The notes under the pieces: model-generated
What the model was told of the DNA's origin: nothing
Database searches by the model: none
Seen by the model: only the letters and a program-made list of their open reading frames with translations
Assembly (NCBI GenBank): GCA_007123065.1
Contig: SKSI01000099.1
Location: forward strand, 1-41,185
DNA from: Bacteroidales bacterium
GTDB taxonomy: Bacteria > Bacteroidota > Bacteroidia > Bacteroidales > UBA7960
Direction: 5' to 3'
DNA: 41,185 nt
In this document: in pieces, positions 28,306 to 38,383 of the stretch
How positions within the stretch are numbered: position 1 is the first letter of the stretch
Layout of the letters: each line of letters opens with the position of its first letter
Program-made: the position numbers and the translations under genes

Positions 28306-29352
28306 ATGCTTTCAGATGATATTTACATGCAAAGGTGTATTGACCTCGCCCTTCCCGGGCTTGGCCATGTTGCACCCAATCCGCTTGTAGGAGCTGTTGT
28401 TGTTTTGAAGGACAAAATTATTGGCGAAGGATTCCACAGACGATACGGTGGCCACCACGCTGAAGTGGAAGCAATTCAAGCTGTTGAAGATAAGTCATTG
28501 CTGAAAAGATCCACCTTGTACGTGAATCTGGAACCCTGCTGCCATCACGGCAAAACCCCTCCCTGCACAGACCTGATCATGAAGAGTGACATTCCACACG
28601 TTGTAATCGGAACGGTTGATCCGTTTGACGCCGTTGCAGGTAAGGGCATAGCCCGTTTAAGAAGCCAGGGAGTAAATGTTCGTGTGGGTGTTCTAAAGGA
28701 TGAGTGCAGAGAACTCAACAAACGCTTTTTCGCGTTTTATGAGAAAAAAAGGCCCTATATCATATTAAAATGGGCACAAACTGCTGATGGCTATATAGAT
28801 ATAAACCGATTGTCAAATGCAGAAAAACGTCCTACCTGGATCACCAGTGAGAAACTCCGAATGCTTGTACATAAATGGCGCACCGAAGAAGCTGCTATAA
28901 TGGTCGGAACTGAAACAGCACTTAAAGATAACCCCAAACTTAATGTCCGGGACTGGCACGGCCCAAACCCTTGTCGCATTGTTATCGACAGGAGGTTAAG
29001 GCTAAGTCCGGATTACAACCTGTTGGATGACACACAACCAACACTGGTATTTAACGAGATGCAAAGCAAAACGACAGGGAATACCAGATTCATTCAAATC
29101 CCCTTTAACCAGAACATATTGCCTCATGTAATGAAGTTTTTATTTGAAGAGCGGCTGCAATCATTAATTGTTGAGGGTGGAAGAAAGTTGCTGCAGTCAT
29201 TCATCGACAGCAACCTCTGGGATGAAGCAAGAATTTTCACAGGGAGTCAGTTTTTTTGTGATGGTATTAAGGCACCGAATTTGTTATCCGTAAAAAACAA
29301 AGCACACATCATCATCGGTCAGGAGGGCTTTTTTAGAATAAAAAACGCTTGA
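28306..29352 (+). CDS. ribD: Bifunctional riboflavin biosynthesis deaminase/reductase RibD
   Basis: 348 aa; HAEVEAI, EPCCHHGKTPPCTD, GTVDPFDAVAGKGI, reductase domain. Confidence 0.95.
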   Translation: MLSDDIYMQRCIDLALPGLGHVAPNPLVGAVVVLKDKIIGEGFHRRYGGHHAEVEAIQAVEDKSLLKRSTLYVNLEPCCHHGKTPPCTDLIMKSDIPHVVIGTVDPFDAVAGKGIARLRSQGVNVRVGVLKDECRELNKRFFAFYEKKRPYIILKWAQTADGYIDINRLSNAEKRPTWITSEKLRMLVHKWRTEEAAIMVGTETALKDNPKLNVRDWHGPNPCRIVIDRRLRLSPDYNLLDDTQPTLVFNEMQSKTTGNTRFIQIPFNQNILPHVMKFLFEERLQSLIVEGGRKLLQSFIDSNLWDEARIFTGSQFFCDGIKAPNLLSVKNKAHIIIGQEGFFRIKNA

Positions 29353-29364
29353 CCCGTATTATCT

Positions 29365-29970
29365 ATGGACACTTATCAAACCATTAGCAACTCCTCCACG
29401 GGTTTATACAAGGACAAAGGGAGCAAGTTTATTGCCCTGGCAAAACCTGTCGCCAATGAGGAAGATATTTCCAGGATCCTTGACGATATAAAAAAGGAAT
29501 ATCACGATGCGCGGCATCACTGCTATGCCTGGGTGCTCGGATATCAGCAGGAGCATTATAAGGTCAATGACGACGGAGAACCCTCGGGAACGGCTGGAAG
29601 ACCAATCCACGGACAAATCCTGTCGGCGGGGTTAACCAACATCATCATTGTTGTTGTCCGCTATTTTGGAGGCACCAAGCTGGGCGTCAGAGGCCTGATC
29701 AATGCGTACAAAGGTGCTGCAAATGAAGCGATTCAAAACAATACCATCATCACCAAATCAATCAGAAAACATTACCGCCTGCATTTTGACTACCTTGCAA
29801 TGAATGATGTGATGCAAATCCTGAAAGAATTTGACCTCCCACAAAAAGCGCACGATTTTGATTTGAAATGTAAATTGGATTTTTCTGTCCGACTATCAAA
29901 ATCGAAAGAAGTAATTGGTAAGCTTGAGAAGGTCAACGACATACAAATTGAATTCCTTTTTACAAGATAA
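29365..29970 (+). CDS. YigZ/IMPACT family protein
   Basis: 201 aa; DDGEPSGTAGRPIHGQIL, VVVRYFGGTKLGVRGLINAY. Confidence 0.93.
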   Translation: MDTYQTISNSSTGLYKDKGSKFIALAKPVANEEDISRILDDIKKEYHDARHHCYAWVLGYQQEHYKVNDDGEPSGTAGRPIHGQILSAGLTNIIIVVVRYFGGTKLGVRGLINAYKGAANEAIQNNTIITKSIRKHYRLHFDYLAMNDVMQILKEFDLPQKAHDFDLKCKLDFSVRLSKSKEVIGKLEKVNDIQIEFLFTR

Positions 29971-30075
29971 TTTTTTAAAAAATCTTTTCAATTATCTTTT
30001 TAAGATGGTTGTTTATTTTGCGAAATAAGCTTAATATTGTATTGCGTTTACCAAAACCAAATTCAAATTCAGAAT

Positions 30076-30840
30076 ATGTATAATTACCGACACCTCAGGA
30101 TCGGTGGGGTATTTTTTGCACTCATATTTTTTGCTGCCTGTGGTCCCGCAACCGAACCAGTTCAGGTTGAAGGAAACATCTATGCTGTAGACTCTTTGCA
30201 TGCTCCTGAGAAGGATCCTGAAATTGATTCCATCATTGCAATTTATCGAGATGACCTTAAACAGGAGATGACGCAGATTCTGGCTTTTTCAGATCAAACG
30301 ATGACCCGGGGCACCCCGGAAGGTCTTCTGAACAACTTTGTTGCCGATCTGGTTTTCGAAACCGGTCAGGACATCTATCAGGGTGAAGAAACTATAGATT
30401 TTTGCCTGCTGAATTATGGAGGATTGCGTGCTCCTATTCCTGAAGGCCCCGTAACCATGTCTCACGCTTTTGAATTGATGCCATTTGAGAATGAAATGGT
30501 CGTGATAACTTTAAGTCCAGAAAGAACCCTTGAACTTTTCGATTACTTGGCCGAATCCAATGTTGGGATGCCGGTTTCCGGTATCAGGATAAATATTGAT
30601 GACGGCCAGGTAATGGATGTCAGCATTGGCGGGAAGGACTTTGATCCGGAAAGAAATTACAACGTGCTTACTTCCGACTATCTTGCCGGTGGTGGTGATA
30701 ATATGAATTTTTTTCTTGAACCTTTGGATTATGAATATCTGGGTTTAAGGATCAGGGATGCCATAATCCAATATTTGCAGAAACAACATCAACAAGGTCT
30801 ACCTATTCAAAGCCGTCTTGACGGCCGAATCAGCAATTAA
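30076..30840 (+). CDS. 5'-nucleotidase C-terminal-domain lipoprotein (start likely at the internal ATG)
   Basis: Lipobox-like FFAACGP; NNFVADLVFETG, LLNYGGLRAPIPEGPVTMSHAFELMPFENEMV, YNVLTSDYLAGGGDNM. Confidence 0.88.
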   Translation: MYNYRHLRIGGVFFALIFFAACGPATEPVQVEGNIYAVDSLHAPEKDPEIDSIIAIYRDDLKQEMTQILAFSDQTMTRGTPEGLLNNFVADLVFETGQDIYQGEETIDFCLLNYGGLRAPIPEGPVTMSHAFELMPFENEMVVITLSPERTLELFDYLAESNVGMPVSGIRINIDDGQVMDVSIGGKDFDPERNYNVLTSDYLAGGGDNMNFFLEPLDYEYLGLRIRDAIIQYLQKQHQQGLPIQSRLDGRISN

Positions 30841-30842
30841 TT

Positions 30843-31760
30843 ATGCAGCAATTTAACAGACGAAAATTTCTTAAAACTTTAGGCGTTGCAGGAGCAACGT
30901 CCTTAATCGGAATCCCTGCCTGGGCCTTGCGCAATTCCGGAACCGGACACCTTACCATCCTCCACACCAACGACACCCACAGCCGTATCGACCCCTATCC
31001 CGATAACGATCCCAATTTCCCGGGCCAGGCTGGGTATGCCCGACGCGCTCATCTCATAAAAAAGGTAAGAGAAGATAATTCAAACCTGCTTTTACTTGAT
31101 GCCGGAGATATCTTCCAGGGCACACCTTACTATAACTTGTATGGCGGAAAAGTCGAACTGAAGCTGATGAGCAAAATGGGCTATGATGCAGCAGCATTCG
31201 GCAACCACGAGTTCGACAACGGACTCGATGGTTTTCTTGATGTGCTTCCATACGCAAACTTTCCTTTCCTGATTGCAAATTACGATTTCAGCAATACAAT
31301 CCTGAAGGGGAAAACCAAAGAATACATCATCAAAGAAAAAAATGAGAAAAAAATTGGAATCTACGGTCTGGGAATCCAGTTTGAAGGCCTTGTGAGCCGT
31401 GCTATGTATGGTGACACTGTTTATATTGATCCGATAGAGAAAGCAAGGGAAGTCGAAAATATTCTCCGTAAACGTCACCGATGCGACCTGATCATTTGTC
31501 TTTCACATCTGGGTTTTAATTATGAAGATGACAGAGTCAGCGATACCGTCCTGGCCGAACACACAATGAATACCGATATAATTATTGGTGGCCATACGCA
31601 CAGCCTGTTAGACCCGCCGGCACAAATTCAAAATCAAGCCGGCAAAACCGTATACATTGCTCAGGCCGGATACGGGGGTGCTTATTTAGGACGTCTTGAT
31701 GTTTTCTTCGATCCCGATCATCATCAAAAATTCGTAGAATCCAATACAACAAAAATTTAG
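30843..31760 (+). CDS. 5'-nucleotidase/metallophosphatase N-terminal-domain protein with Tat-like signal
   Basis: NRRKFLKTLGVAGATSLIG; LTILHTNDTHSRID, LLLDAGDIFQGTPYYN, AFGNHEFDNG, IIGGHTHS. Confidence 0.92.
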   Translation: MQQFNRRKFLKTLGVAGATSLIGIPAWALRNSGTGHLTILHTNDTHSRIDPYPDNDPNFPGQAGYARRAHLIKKVREDNSNLLLLDAGDIFQGTPYYNLYGGKVELKLMSKMGYDAAAFGNHEFDNGLDGFLDVLPYANFPFLIANYDFSNTILKGKTKEYIIKEKNEKKIGIYGLGIQFEGLVSRAMYGDTVYIDPIEKAREVENILRKRHRCDLIICLSHLGFNYEDDRVSDTVLAEHTMNTDIIIGGHTHSLLDPPAQIQNQAGKTVYIAQAGYGGAYLGRLDVFFDPDHHQKFVESNTTKI

Positions 31761-31908
31761 ATTATACAATAGCTTAATGATTTTTTTATTCACTTTTTTT
31801 GGCTAATATTTGTTGAAAACTTTTTTCAGGAAAAGAAAAAAACACAAGCCTTGGTAATCAGACTAAAAGCAATTTTCATCACTTATACTTTTTAACAGAG
31901 AAATACGA

Positions 31909-33360
31909 ATGGATAACGGATACGAAAAGGTATGGTCGGGATGTTTGGCAGTGATCAAGGACAATATCAGTCCTAACAGCTACAATACCTGGTTTGCCCC
32001 CATCAAACCTATTCGTCTAAAGGATAGTGTATTAACCCTTCAGGTGCCCAGTCAGTTTTTTTATGAATGGCTGGAGGAGCATTATATTGATTTGTTAAAA
32101 AAAACAATCAAAAAAGAACTGGGCCCAAAAGGCAGGCTGGAATACAGCATTATCATGGACAGTTCACACGGCGGTAACACCGGCAAGCCCTACACGGTGC
32201 ACGCTCCCACCCTGAATAAAAAGGCTTTGAAAAACCCGCCCATCAGTGTACCCATTGATCTGAATAAGGGAGCAAATACTGGCAGGACGTTACCAAATCC
32301 GTTTATTATACCCGGATTAAAAAAGATCAACATCCACCCCCAGCTTATTGAGTCATACAATTTTGATAATTTCGTTCAGGGCGATTGCAACCGTCTGGCC
32401 CGCAGTGCCGGAATGGCTGTTGGCCAGAATCCAGGTAAAACATCATTTAACCCGTTATTGATCTACAGCGCTAACGGATTAGGAAAAACACACCTTGTGC
32501 ACGCGATTGGAATTGAAGTTAAAAACCTCTATCCGGAAAAAACGGTTTTATATGTAACTGCAGAACAGTTTACCAATCAGTTTATAGACTCCATACGCAA
32601 CGGGAACCAAAACGACTTTGTCCACTTTTACCAGATGATTGACCTGCTGATTATGGATGATATCCATTGCCTTGCAGGCAAACCCAAGACTCAGGATGTC
32701 TTTTTTCACCTCTTTAATCATCTGCACCAAAACGGAAAACAGATCATCGTCACCAGCGATACACCACCGGTAGAAATGAGTGGTATTGAACCCAGATTGC
32801 TATCCCGCTTTAAATGGGGACTTTCGGCTGACCTTCAGGTGCCCGACTTTGAAACCAGAATGGCCATCCTGCAGAAAAAAATTCACAATGACGGAGTTCT
32901 GATGCCCAATGAGGTTATTGAGCTGATAAGCTCCAAAATCAACACCAGCATCCGTGAAATGGAGGGTGCCCTGATCTCGATTCTGGCCCAGTCTTCAATG
33001 AATAAGAAGGAAATCACATTGGATCTGGCTGCTAAGGTGATTGACAAATTCGTTAAGAATACCCCAAAAGAGATTTCCATTGATTACATCCAGAAAACGG
33101 TCAGCCAGTATTTTGATATCCCCCTGGAAAAATTGAAATCAAAAAGCAGAAAACGGGAAACCGTTCAGGCACGACAACTGGCTATGTATTTCTCAAAGTT
33201 GCATACCAAGGCATCTCTTGCAGTGATTGGCAATAAATGTGGCAATAAAGACCACGCAACTGTATTGCACGCCTGCAAAACCATCAAAAACCTAATGGAT
33301 ACCGATAAGAGGTTTAAAAAATATGTAGAAGATATCGATAACATCATAAAAATAAAATAA
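31909..33360 (+). CDS. dnaA: Chromosomal replication initiator protein DnaA
   Basis: 483 aa; NGLGKTHLVHAIG, MDDIHCLAGKPKTQ, KSRKRETVQARQLAMYFSK, GNKDHATVLHACKTI. Confidence 0.97.
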   Translation: MDNGYEKVWSGCLAVIKDNISPNSYNTWFAPIKPIRLKDSVLTLQVPSQFFYEWLEEHYIDLLKKTIKKELGPKGRLEYSIIMDSSHGGNTGKPYTVHAPTLNKKALKNPPISVPIDLNKGANTGRTLPNPFIIPGLKKINIHPQLIESYNFDNFVQGDCNRLARSAGMAVGQNPGKTSFNPLLIYSANGLGKTHLVHAIGIEVKNLYPEKTVLYVTAEQFTNQFIDSIRNGNQNDFVHFYQMIDLLIMDDIHCLAGKPKTQDVFFHLFNHLHQNGKQIIVTSDTPPVEMSGIEPRLLSRFKWGLSADLQVPDFETRMAILQKKIHNDGVLMPNEVIELISSKINTSIREMEGALISILAQSSMNKKEITLDLAAKVIDKFVKNTPKEISIDYIQKTVSQYFDIPLEKLKSKSRKRETVQARQLAMYFSKLHTKASLAVIGNKCGNKDHATVLHACKTIKNLMDTDKRFKKYVEDIDNIIKIK

Positions 33361-33384
33361 GAGCCATCAGGAAAACGGTTTCAT

Positions 33385-33415
33385 AACCCGGAAGCCACGG
33401 CTCTCCGGGTTTTTC
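33385..33415 (+). terminator. Intrinsic terminator downstream of dnaA
   Basis: AACCCGGA-AGCCACGGCTC-TCCGGGTT stem-loop followed by TTT(C). Confidence 0.75.
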
Positions 33416-33423
33416 TATCAACC

Positions 33424-33455
33424 AAACAACTAAACAACTCAACAACTAAACAACT
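33424..33455. repeat. 8-bp short tandem repeat (A/C)AACAACT x4 in the leader of the LMW-PTP gene
   Basis: AAACAACT AAACAACT CAACAACT AAACAACT, contiguous and in phase, ending 8 nt before ATG 33464. Confidence 0.9.
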
Positions 33456-33463
33456 TTAAACAC

Positions 33464-33931
33464 ATGAAGGTATTAATGGTTTGTTTGGGTAATATCTGCC
33501 GCTCACCCCTGGCAGAAGGGATCTTACGCAATAAACTTGAAATGCGGGGGCTGGCAGGTGAAGTGGATTCTGCCGGAACGGCCGCCTATCACACGGGAGA
33601 AAAACCCGACCGTCGTTCCATTGAAATAGCAAAAAAACACGGTATCGATATTTCCTATCAGCGTGGAAGGCAATTCGAAATGGCTGATTTCAAACGTTTT
33701 GATAAGATATATGCGATGGACAGGCACAATTATAACGACCTGATTGCCCTGGCCCGGGATCCGATAGAGCGGCAAAAAGTTGAGATGATCCTCAATGCAG
33801 TAAATCCCAAAGAAAATCGCAGTGTACCAGACCCTTATTATGGCGGCAAAGATGGGTTCATCAATGTGTATAATATGCTTGATGAAGCATGCGAGGTGAT
33901 CGTCAATATGATTGAGCAAAAATCCAATTAA
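33464..33931 (+). CDS. Low molecular weight protein-tyrosine phosphatase
   Basis: 155 aa; VCLGNICRSPLAEGI P-loop, VPDPYYGG. Confidence 0.95.
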   Translation: MKVLMVCLGNICRSPLAEGILRNKLEMRGLAGEVDSAGTAAYHTGEKPDRRSIEIAKKHGIDISYQRGRQFEMADFKRFDKIYAMDRHNYNDLIALARDPIERQKVEMILNAVNPKENRSVPDPYYGGKDGFINVYNMLDEACEVIVNMIEQKSN

Positions 33932-33949
33932 AGTCAGGAAGGATAAACC

Positions 33950-34924
33950 ATGGAGTGTATTCCAGGTGTTACGGATCTGAAGCGTGTCCGCGACATCATT
34001 GCGCCCTACATCCACAAAACACCCGTTCACAGCAGCAGAGCACTGGATACCATCTGTGGCTGCAGCCTTTTTTTTAAGTGTGAACAGTTTCAGAAGGTTG
34101 GAGCCTTTAAGTTCCGGGGAGCCACACACGCAGTAATGACACTTGATAAAAAAGAAGCCCTCAAAGGTGTCGCTACTCATTCTTCAGGAAATCACGCCCA
34201 GGCACTGGCACTGGCAGCAAGAAATCGCGGCATCACAGCACACATTGTAATGCCACAAAACGCTCCTAAAGTTAAGGTTGAAGCTGTTGTCTCTTATGGA
34301 GGAATAATTACTTTTTGTCAACCAACCCTCCCCGACAGAGAAGCCACCCTCCAAAAAGTAAGAAAGCAAACCGGTGCTGTCGAAATCCATCCCTATAACG
34401 ACTATCGCATCATTGCCGGACAGGCAAGTGCGGCAGCAGAATTTTACGACGATGTGCCGGATCTTGACTGCCTGATAGCACCTGTTGGAGGCGGCGGTCT
34501 GCTGAGCGGCAGCATATTGAGTACAAAATACTTTTCAAAACATACGAAAGTATATGGCGCAGAACCCGATCAGGCCAATGATGCATGGCAATCCTTCAAA
34601 CAAAAAAAGCTCATCCCTGTTGAAAAAGCTTTAACCATTGCAGACGGATTGCGCACCTCACTCGGAAGCCTTACATTTCCAATTATTGCTGATGGCGCCG
34701 AAGATATCTTGTGCGTACAGGAGGCAACAATCATCAGGGCAATGATGCTGATCTGGGAACGAATGAAGCTTATCGTGGAGCCAAGCGCTGCAGTCCCTTT
34801 GGCTGCCGTACTGGAACACCCTGCTGTATTTGCCGGCAAACGCGCCGGAATCATCCTCTCAGGAGGAAACGTTGACCTGATGAACCTTCCATGGCTGGAT
34901 CCACAACACTTTGGAAAACATTAA
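33950..34924 (+). CDS. Threonine/serine dehydratase or serine racemase family PLP enzyme
   Basis: KVGAFKFRGA, THSSGNHAQALALAA, PVGGGGLLSG. Confidence 0.9.
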   Translation: MECIPGVTDLKRVRDIIAPYIHKTPVHSSRALDTICGCSLFFKCEQFQKVGAFKFRGATHAVMTLDKKEALKGVATHSSGNHAQALALAARNRGITAHIVMPQNAPKVKVEAVVSYGGIITFCQPTLPDREATLQKVRKQTGAVEIHPYNDYRIIAGQASAAAEFYDDVPDLDCLIAPVGGGGLLSGSILSTKYFSKHTKVYGAEPDQANDAWQSFKQKKLIPVEKALTIADGLRTSLGSLTFPIIADGAEDILCVQEATIIRAMMLIWERMKLIVEPSAAVPLAAVLEHPAVFAGKRAGIILSGGNVDLMNLPWLDPQHFGKH

Positions 34925-34939
34925 CTATCAAATTTTTAT

Positions 34940-35662
34940 ATGGATAAAAGTCATAATAAAGGTGTTTTATACCTGATCCCGACACTGCTGGGAGATGCTC
35001 CCATTGAGGACTCGTTGCCGACAGGGAATCTGAAAACCATTAACAGTCTTCAGGTCTTTATCGTAGAAAATCTGCGCAGCGCAAGGAGGTTTCTGAAGCA
35101 GGCAGGCTATCAGCATCCGTTTGAGGAGGTTGTATTTCATATTCTGAACAAGCACACAGAAAAGGAGGATCTGATGTCGTTTCTGAATTCTGCACAATCA
35201 GGGAGTTCGATCGGATTGCTGTCCGAAGCAGGTTGTCCATGTATTGCAGATCCGGGCCAGCTGATTGTTAATCAAGCACATCAACTGGGAATCAGGGTAA
35301 AGCCACTGGTTGGTCCCAGTTCCATTATTCTCGCACTGATGGCTTCTGGCATGAACGGACAAGCTTTTCAGTTTCACGGCTATCTTCCGATTCAGAAACA
35401 GCAGCGGGTGCTTCAAATCAAAGAGCTGGAAAAGCATGCACACCATACAAGTACCACCCAGATCTTTATGGAAACCCCTTTCAGAAACATGCAGCTGCTT
35501 GAAGATATATTGAGAAGTTGCCGTCAGGATACACAATTATGTATTGCTGCCAACCTGACGACTGCTGATGAATATATACATACCAAAACCATCAAAGCCT
35601 GGTCTCGGAAAAAGCCACCCAACCTGCATAAGCAGCCGGCGATCTTCTTATTATTTCGCTGA
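34940..35662 (+). CDS. SAM-dependent tetrapyrrole-methylase fold methyltransferase (RsmI-like)
   Basis: YLIPTLLGD, LLSEAGCPCIADPGQLIV, VKPLVGPSSIILALMASG. Confidence 0.85.
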   Translation: MDKSHNKGVLYLIPTLLGDAPIEDSLPTGNLKTINSLQVFIVENLRSARRFLKQAGYQHPFEEVVFHILNKHTEKEDLMSFLNSAQSGSSIGLLSEAGCPCIADPGQLIVNQAHQLGIRVKPLVGPSSIILALMASGMNGQAFQFHGYLPIQKQQRVLQIKELEKHAHHTSTTQIFMETPFRNMQLLEDILRSCRQDTQLCIAANLTTADEYIHTKTIKAWSRKKPPNLHKQPAIFLLFR

Positions 35663-36457
35663 AAGATTTTTCTTCCTCTTGATGGCAAGGTAAAGAAAAA
35701 CCACCCCGGCAATGATCAGCGGGATGCTTAATATCTGACCCATGTTGAGCAGCATGTTTTCCTCAAATCCCGATTGCGGTTCTTTAATAAACTCAATAAG
35801 AAAACGGGCCGTGAACATTACAACAGCAAACAAACCGGCAATAAATCCCGGAGCCAGACTTTTATACTTTTTTACATATAGAACCAACAACCCAATAAAT
35901 AGCACAAGGTAGGTTAAACCCTCGTAAAGCTGGGTCGGGTGCTTTGGCACCACCTCTCCCCTGTTTTCAAAAATGAATCCCCAGGGCAAAGCGGTTTCTA
36001 TTCCATAAATCTCCGAGTTCATCAGGTTACCCATACGGATAAAGAAAGCCGCGAGCGATATGGGGATCACTAAACGGTCGAGCAACCATAAGTAACCGGG
36101 TTTGGGATACTTCTTCTTGTAGAGCCACAAGGCGATCACAATGCCTATTGCGCCGCCGTGACTGGCAAGACCACCTTGCCAGATATAAAGCACCTCAATC
36201 AGGTTTTGTGAATAATACGACCAATCATAAAAAAAGCAATGGCCGAGCCTTGCACCGATGATGCTTCCTGCGGCCATATAAATCAAAAGACTGTCAGCCT
36301 GATTCAACGGGATTTTTTCATTTTTAAAGATGCGGACGGTAATCTCATATCCCATGTAAAAAGACAATGCCCAGAACAGACCGTACCATCTTACCGTCAA
36401 ACTGCCGATCCGGAATATCTCCGGACTGGCATCCCATGATATTTGCAATAGTTCCAT
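35651..36457 (-). CDS. lgt: Prolipoprotein diacylglyceryl transferase
   Basis: 268 aa; VRWYGLFWALSF, ARLGHCFFYDW, GGLASHGGAIG, RMGNLMNSEIYG, PTQLYEG. Confidence 0.96.
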   Translation of the reverse strand: MELLQISWDASPEIFRIGSLTVRWYGLFWALSFYMGYEITVRIFKNEKIPLNQADSLLIYMAAGSIIGARLGHCFFYDWSYYSQNLIEVLYIWQGGLASHGGAIGIVIALWLYKKKYPKPGYLWLLDRLVIPISLAAFFIRMGNLMNSEIYGIETALPWGFIFENRGEVVPKHPTQLYEGLTYLVLFIGLLVLYVKKYKSLAPGFIAGLFAVVMFTARFLIEFIKEPQSGFEENMLLNMGQILSIPLIIAGVVFLYLAIKRKKNLSAK

Positions 36458-36541
36458 AAATAGAATGATAAGAATTTTTTTATTGATTAATCATAAAGGA
36501 TGAATGCGAATTCTCAGGATCCTTAAAAGGGATCAACCACG

Positions 36542-37441
36542 TTATCTAAGTACCTCTAACAATTCCACATCGAAAAAGATGGTTTCATCGGGGGGTACAA
36601 TGTCTGCGCCCTTATCACCGTAAGCGAGCCATGGCGGAAGGATCATACGCGCCCTTGAACCCTCTTTCAGCAAAGCAAACCCTTCATCCCAACCCCTGAT
36701 TACCTGCGATGAACCCAGCACAAACCTTACCGGTACCCCCCGTTGTATGGAAGAGTCGAAAAGTGTGCTGTCATTCAGGTATCCTGAGTAATGAGCCACA
36801 ATGATGTTTCCGGGAACAGGCAATGCACCGCTTCCTTTCTGCTTGACAATGATCTGAAGACCTGATTCGGTAACCAATGTGTCCGGTTCTTCAAACTCGA
36901 ACAAAACAGGAATATCAATTTCACCGGCATCAAGGATTTCCAGGTCAAAAATCAGATCAGCATTGGGTGGAATGGGGGCCCTTCCCGCTTTACCGTAGGC
37001 CAATGAATCAGGGATCCATAACCTTGCTTTATCCCCAACCCGAAGATTGGGTAAGGCTTTTTCCCAACCCTCAATCACCATTCCAGCTCCCAGAACAAAA
37101 GATATGGGTTCATCACGCTCATAGGAACTGTCAAACCTTGTCCTGTTTTCAGCCAAATAGGCTGCATAATGAACTTCAACACGCATATTCTTCGTCAGGC
37201 GCGGGCCTTCGCCATATTCCAGCAGAGTATAGGAAATACCAGAAGCTGTGGTTTTTTTTTCAAGTGCTGCCGTTTCCGTAAGATCAATCACATCAACTTC
37301 TTCCAGCTCCTCAGCAGGTATTTCCTCTACAACCGGAGCAGGCTCATCATCTTTTTCTGCAACCTGAAGCAGGCTACAGCCATTGAAGAGCAATGCAGAC
37401 AGCATAACTGTCGTTAAAAGCCACCTTAAGATCTTTTGCAT
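36542..37441 (-). CDS. FKBP-type peptidyl-prolyl isomerase lipoprotein with two FKBP domains
   Basis: Lipobox LFNGCS; two FKBP units (VHYAAYL...FDSSYERDEPISFVLG and AHYSGYL...FDSSIQRGVPVRFVLG). Confidence 0.92.
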   Translation of the reverse strand: MQKILRWLLTTVMLSALLFNGCSLLQVAEKDDEPAPVVEEIPAEELEEVDVIDLTETAALEKKTTASGISYTLLEYGEGPRLTKNMRVEVHYAAYLAENRTRFDSSYERDEPISFVLGAGMVIEGWEKALPNLRVGDKARLWIPDSLAYGKAGRAPIPPNADLIFDLEILDAGEIDIPVLFEFEEPDTLVTESGLQIIVKQKGSGALPVPGNIIVAHYSGYLNDSTLFDSSIQRGVPVRFVLGSSQVIRGWDEGFALLKEGSRARMILPPWLAYGDKGADIVPPDETIFFDVELLEVLR

Positions 37442-37471
37442 GGTAAAACCAGGTTATTGGTTTAACATTAG

Positions 37472-38362
37472 TTACTGTGCGATTTGTGCATCCACCACCT
37501 CTACATCAAAAATCAATGTGCTATATGGAGGAATTACAGGAATATCCATTCTGTCACCATATCCAAGATAAGAAGGGATGATCAGTGTTGCATTTCCTCC
37601 GACATGCATCATACCGATTCCTTCGTCCCAGCCGGGAATAACCCACCCTTGTCCAACAATGAACTCCAGAGGTTCTCCCCTGTCGTGAGATGAATCAAAA
37701 ACTGTCCCATCAAGCAAACGGCCTTCATAATGCACGGATACCATATCTCCGGATTCCACTTTCCGCCCTTCACCCCGTTCAAGCTGTATGTAATACAATC
37801 CACTAGAGGTAGGAGTCACATCGATTCCCTCTTCCTTAATATATTCCAGCAGCTTTTCATCTTCCTCTTCAGCACGTTGAAGATTCTTTTTCATTTGCTC
37901 CTCCATAATCCTTTGCTCTTCAAGAGCAAACTCTTCATCTGTAAAAGCAGCGATCAGCCTGATATGAAAAAGCAGATCATCGCCAGACTCCACAAAAGGC
38001 GGAGGCTCCATCATGCCGGCGGTATTGATAAAAAAGTTTCTGGCATTCAGCTTAAAAGATGCACTGTCACCAACAGCCATCATTCCCATTGCTTCATAAA
38101 TGTCACCAGAATAGCCCGATGTATCAAGCGGAATAAAAACGGGCATATCCGTATCCGCGCTATTGAAAAGAATGCTATCGTTTACACTATAAGACATATG
38201 CATACTGAGCATCATACCCATCTCGGGTTTTTCCTTTCCGCTCTTCTCGTGAAATACATATTTAATGCCACTCTCTGTTTCCTGAAACTGTAAATCACCG
38301 CTTGAGCAGGAGCCCATAATCAGGGCTATCAAGGCGATGAACAAAATTTGAATGTTTTTCAT
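37472..38362 (-). CDS. FKBP-type PPIase lipoprotein (degenerate N-terminal plus canonical C-terminal FKBP domain)
   Basis: Lipobox LIMGSCS; VSVHYEGRLLDGTVFDSSHDRGEPLEFIVGQGWVIPGWDEGIGMM. Confidence 0.92.
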   Translation of the reverse strand: MKNIQILFIALIALIMGSCSSGDLQFQETESGIKYVFHEKSGKEKPEMGMMLSMHMSYSVNDSILFNSADTDMPVFIPLDTSGYSGDIYEAMGMMAVGDSASFKLNARNFFINTAGMMEPPPFVESGDDLLFHIRLIAAFTDEEFALEEQRIMEEQMKKNLQRAEEEDEKLLEYIKEEGIDVTPTSSGLYYIQLERGEGRKVESGDMVSVHYEGRLLDGTVFDSSHDRGEPLEFIVGQGWVIPGWDEGIGMMHVGGNATLIIPSYLGYGDRMDIPVIPPYSTLIFDVEVVDAQIAQ

Positions 38363-38383
38363 GAATGATAAGTTTGTTTAAGA

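Noticed and set aside
31761-31908. Possible oriC / DnaA boxes upstream of dnaA (TGTTGAAAA at ~31811)
   Set aside because: Only 7/9 match to TGTGGATAA and no cluster of boxes; dnaA is often not at oriC in this phylum. A genome-wide GC skew would be needed.
33524-34180. 218-aa minus-strand ORF
   Set aside because: Antisense to the LMW-PTP and PLP dehydratase genes, both with strong family motifs; a shadow ORF.
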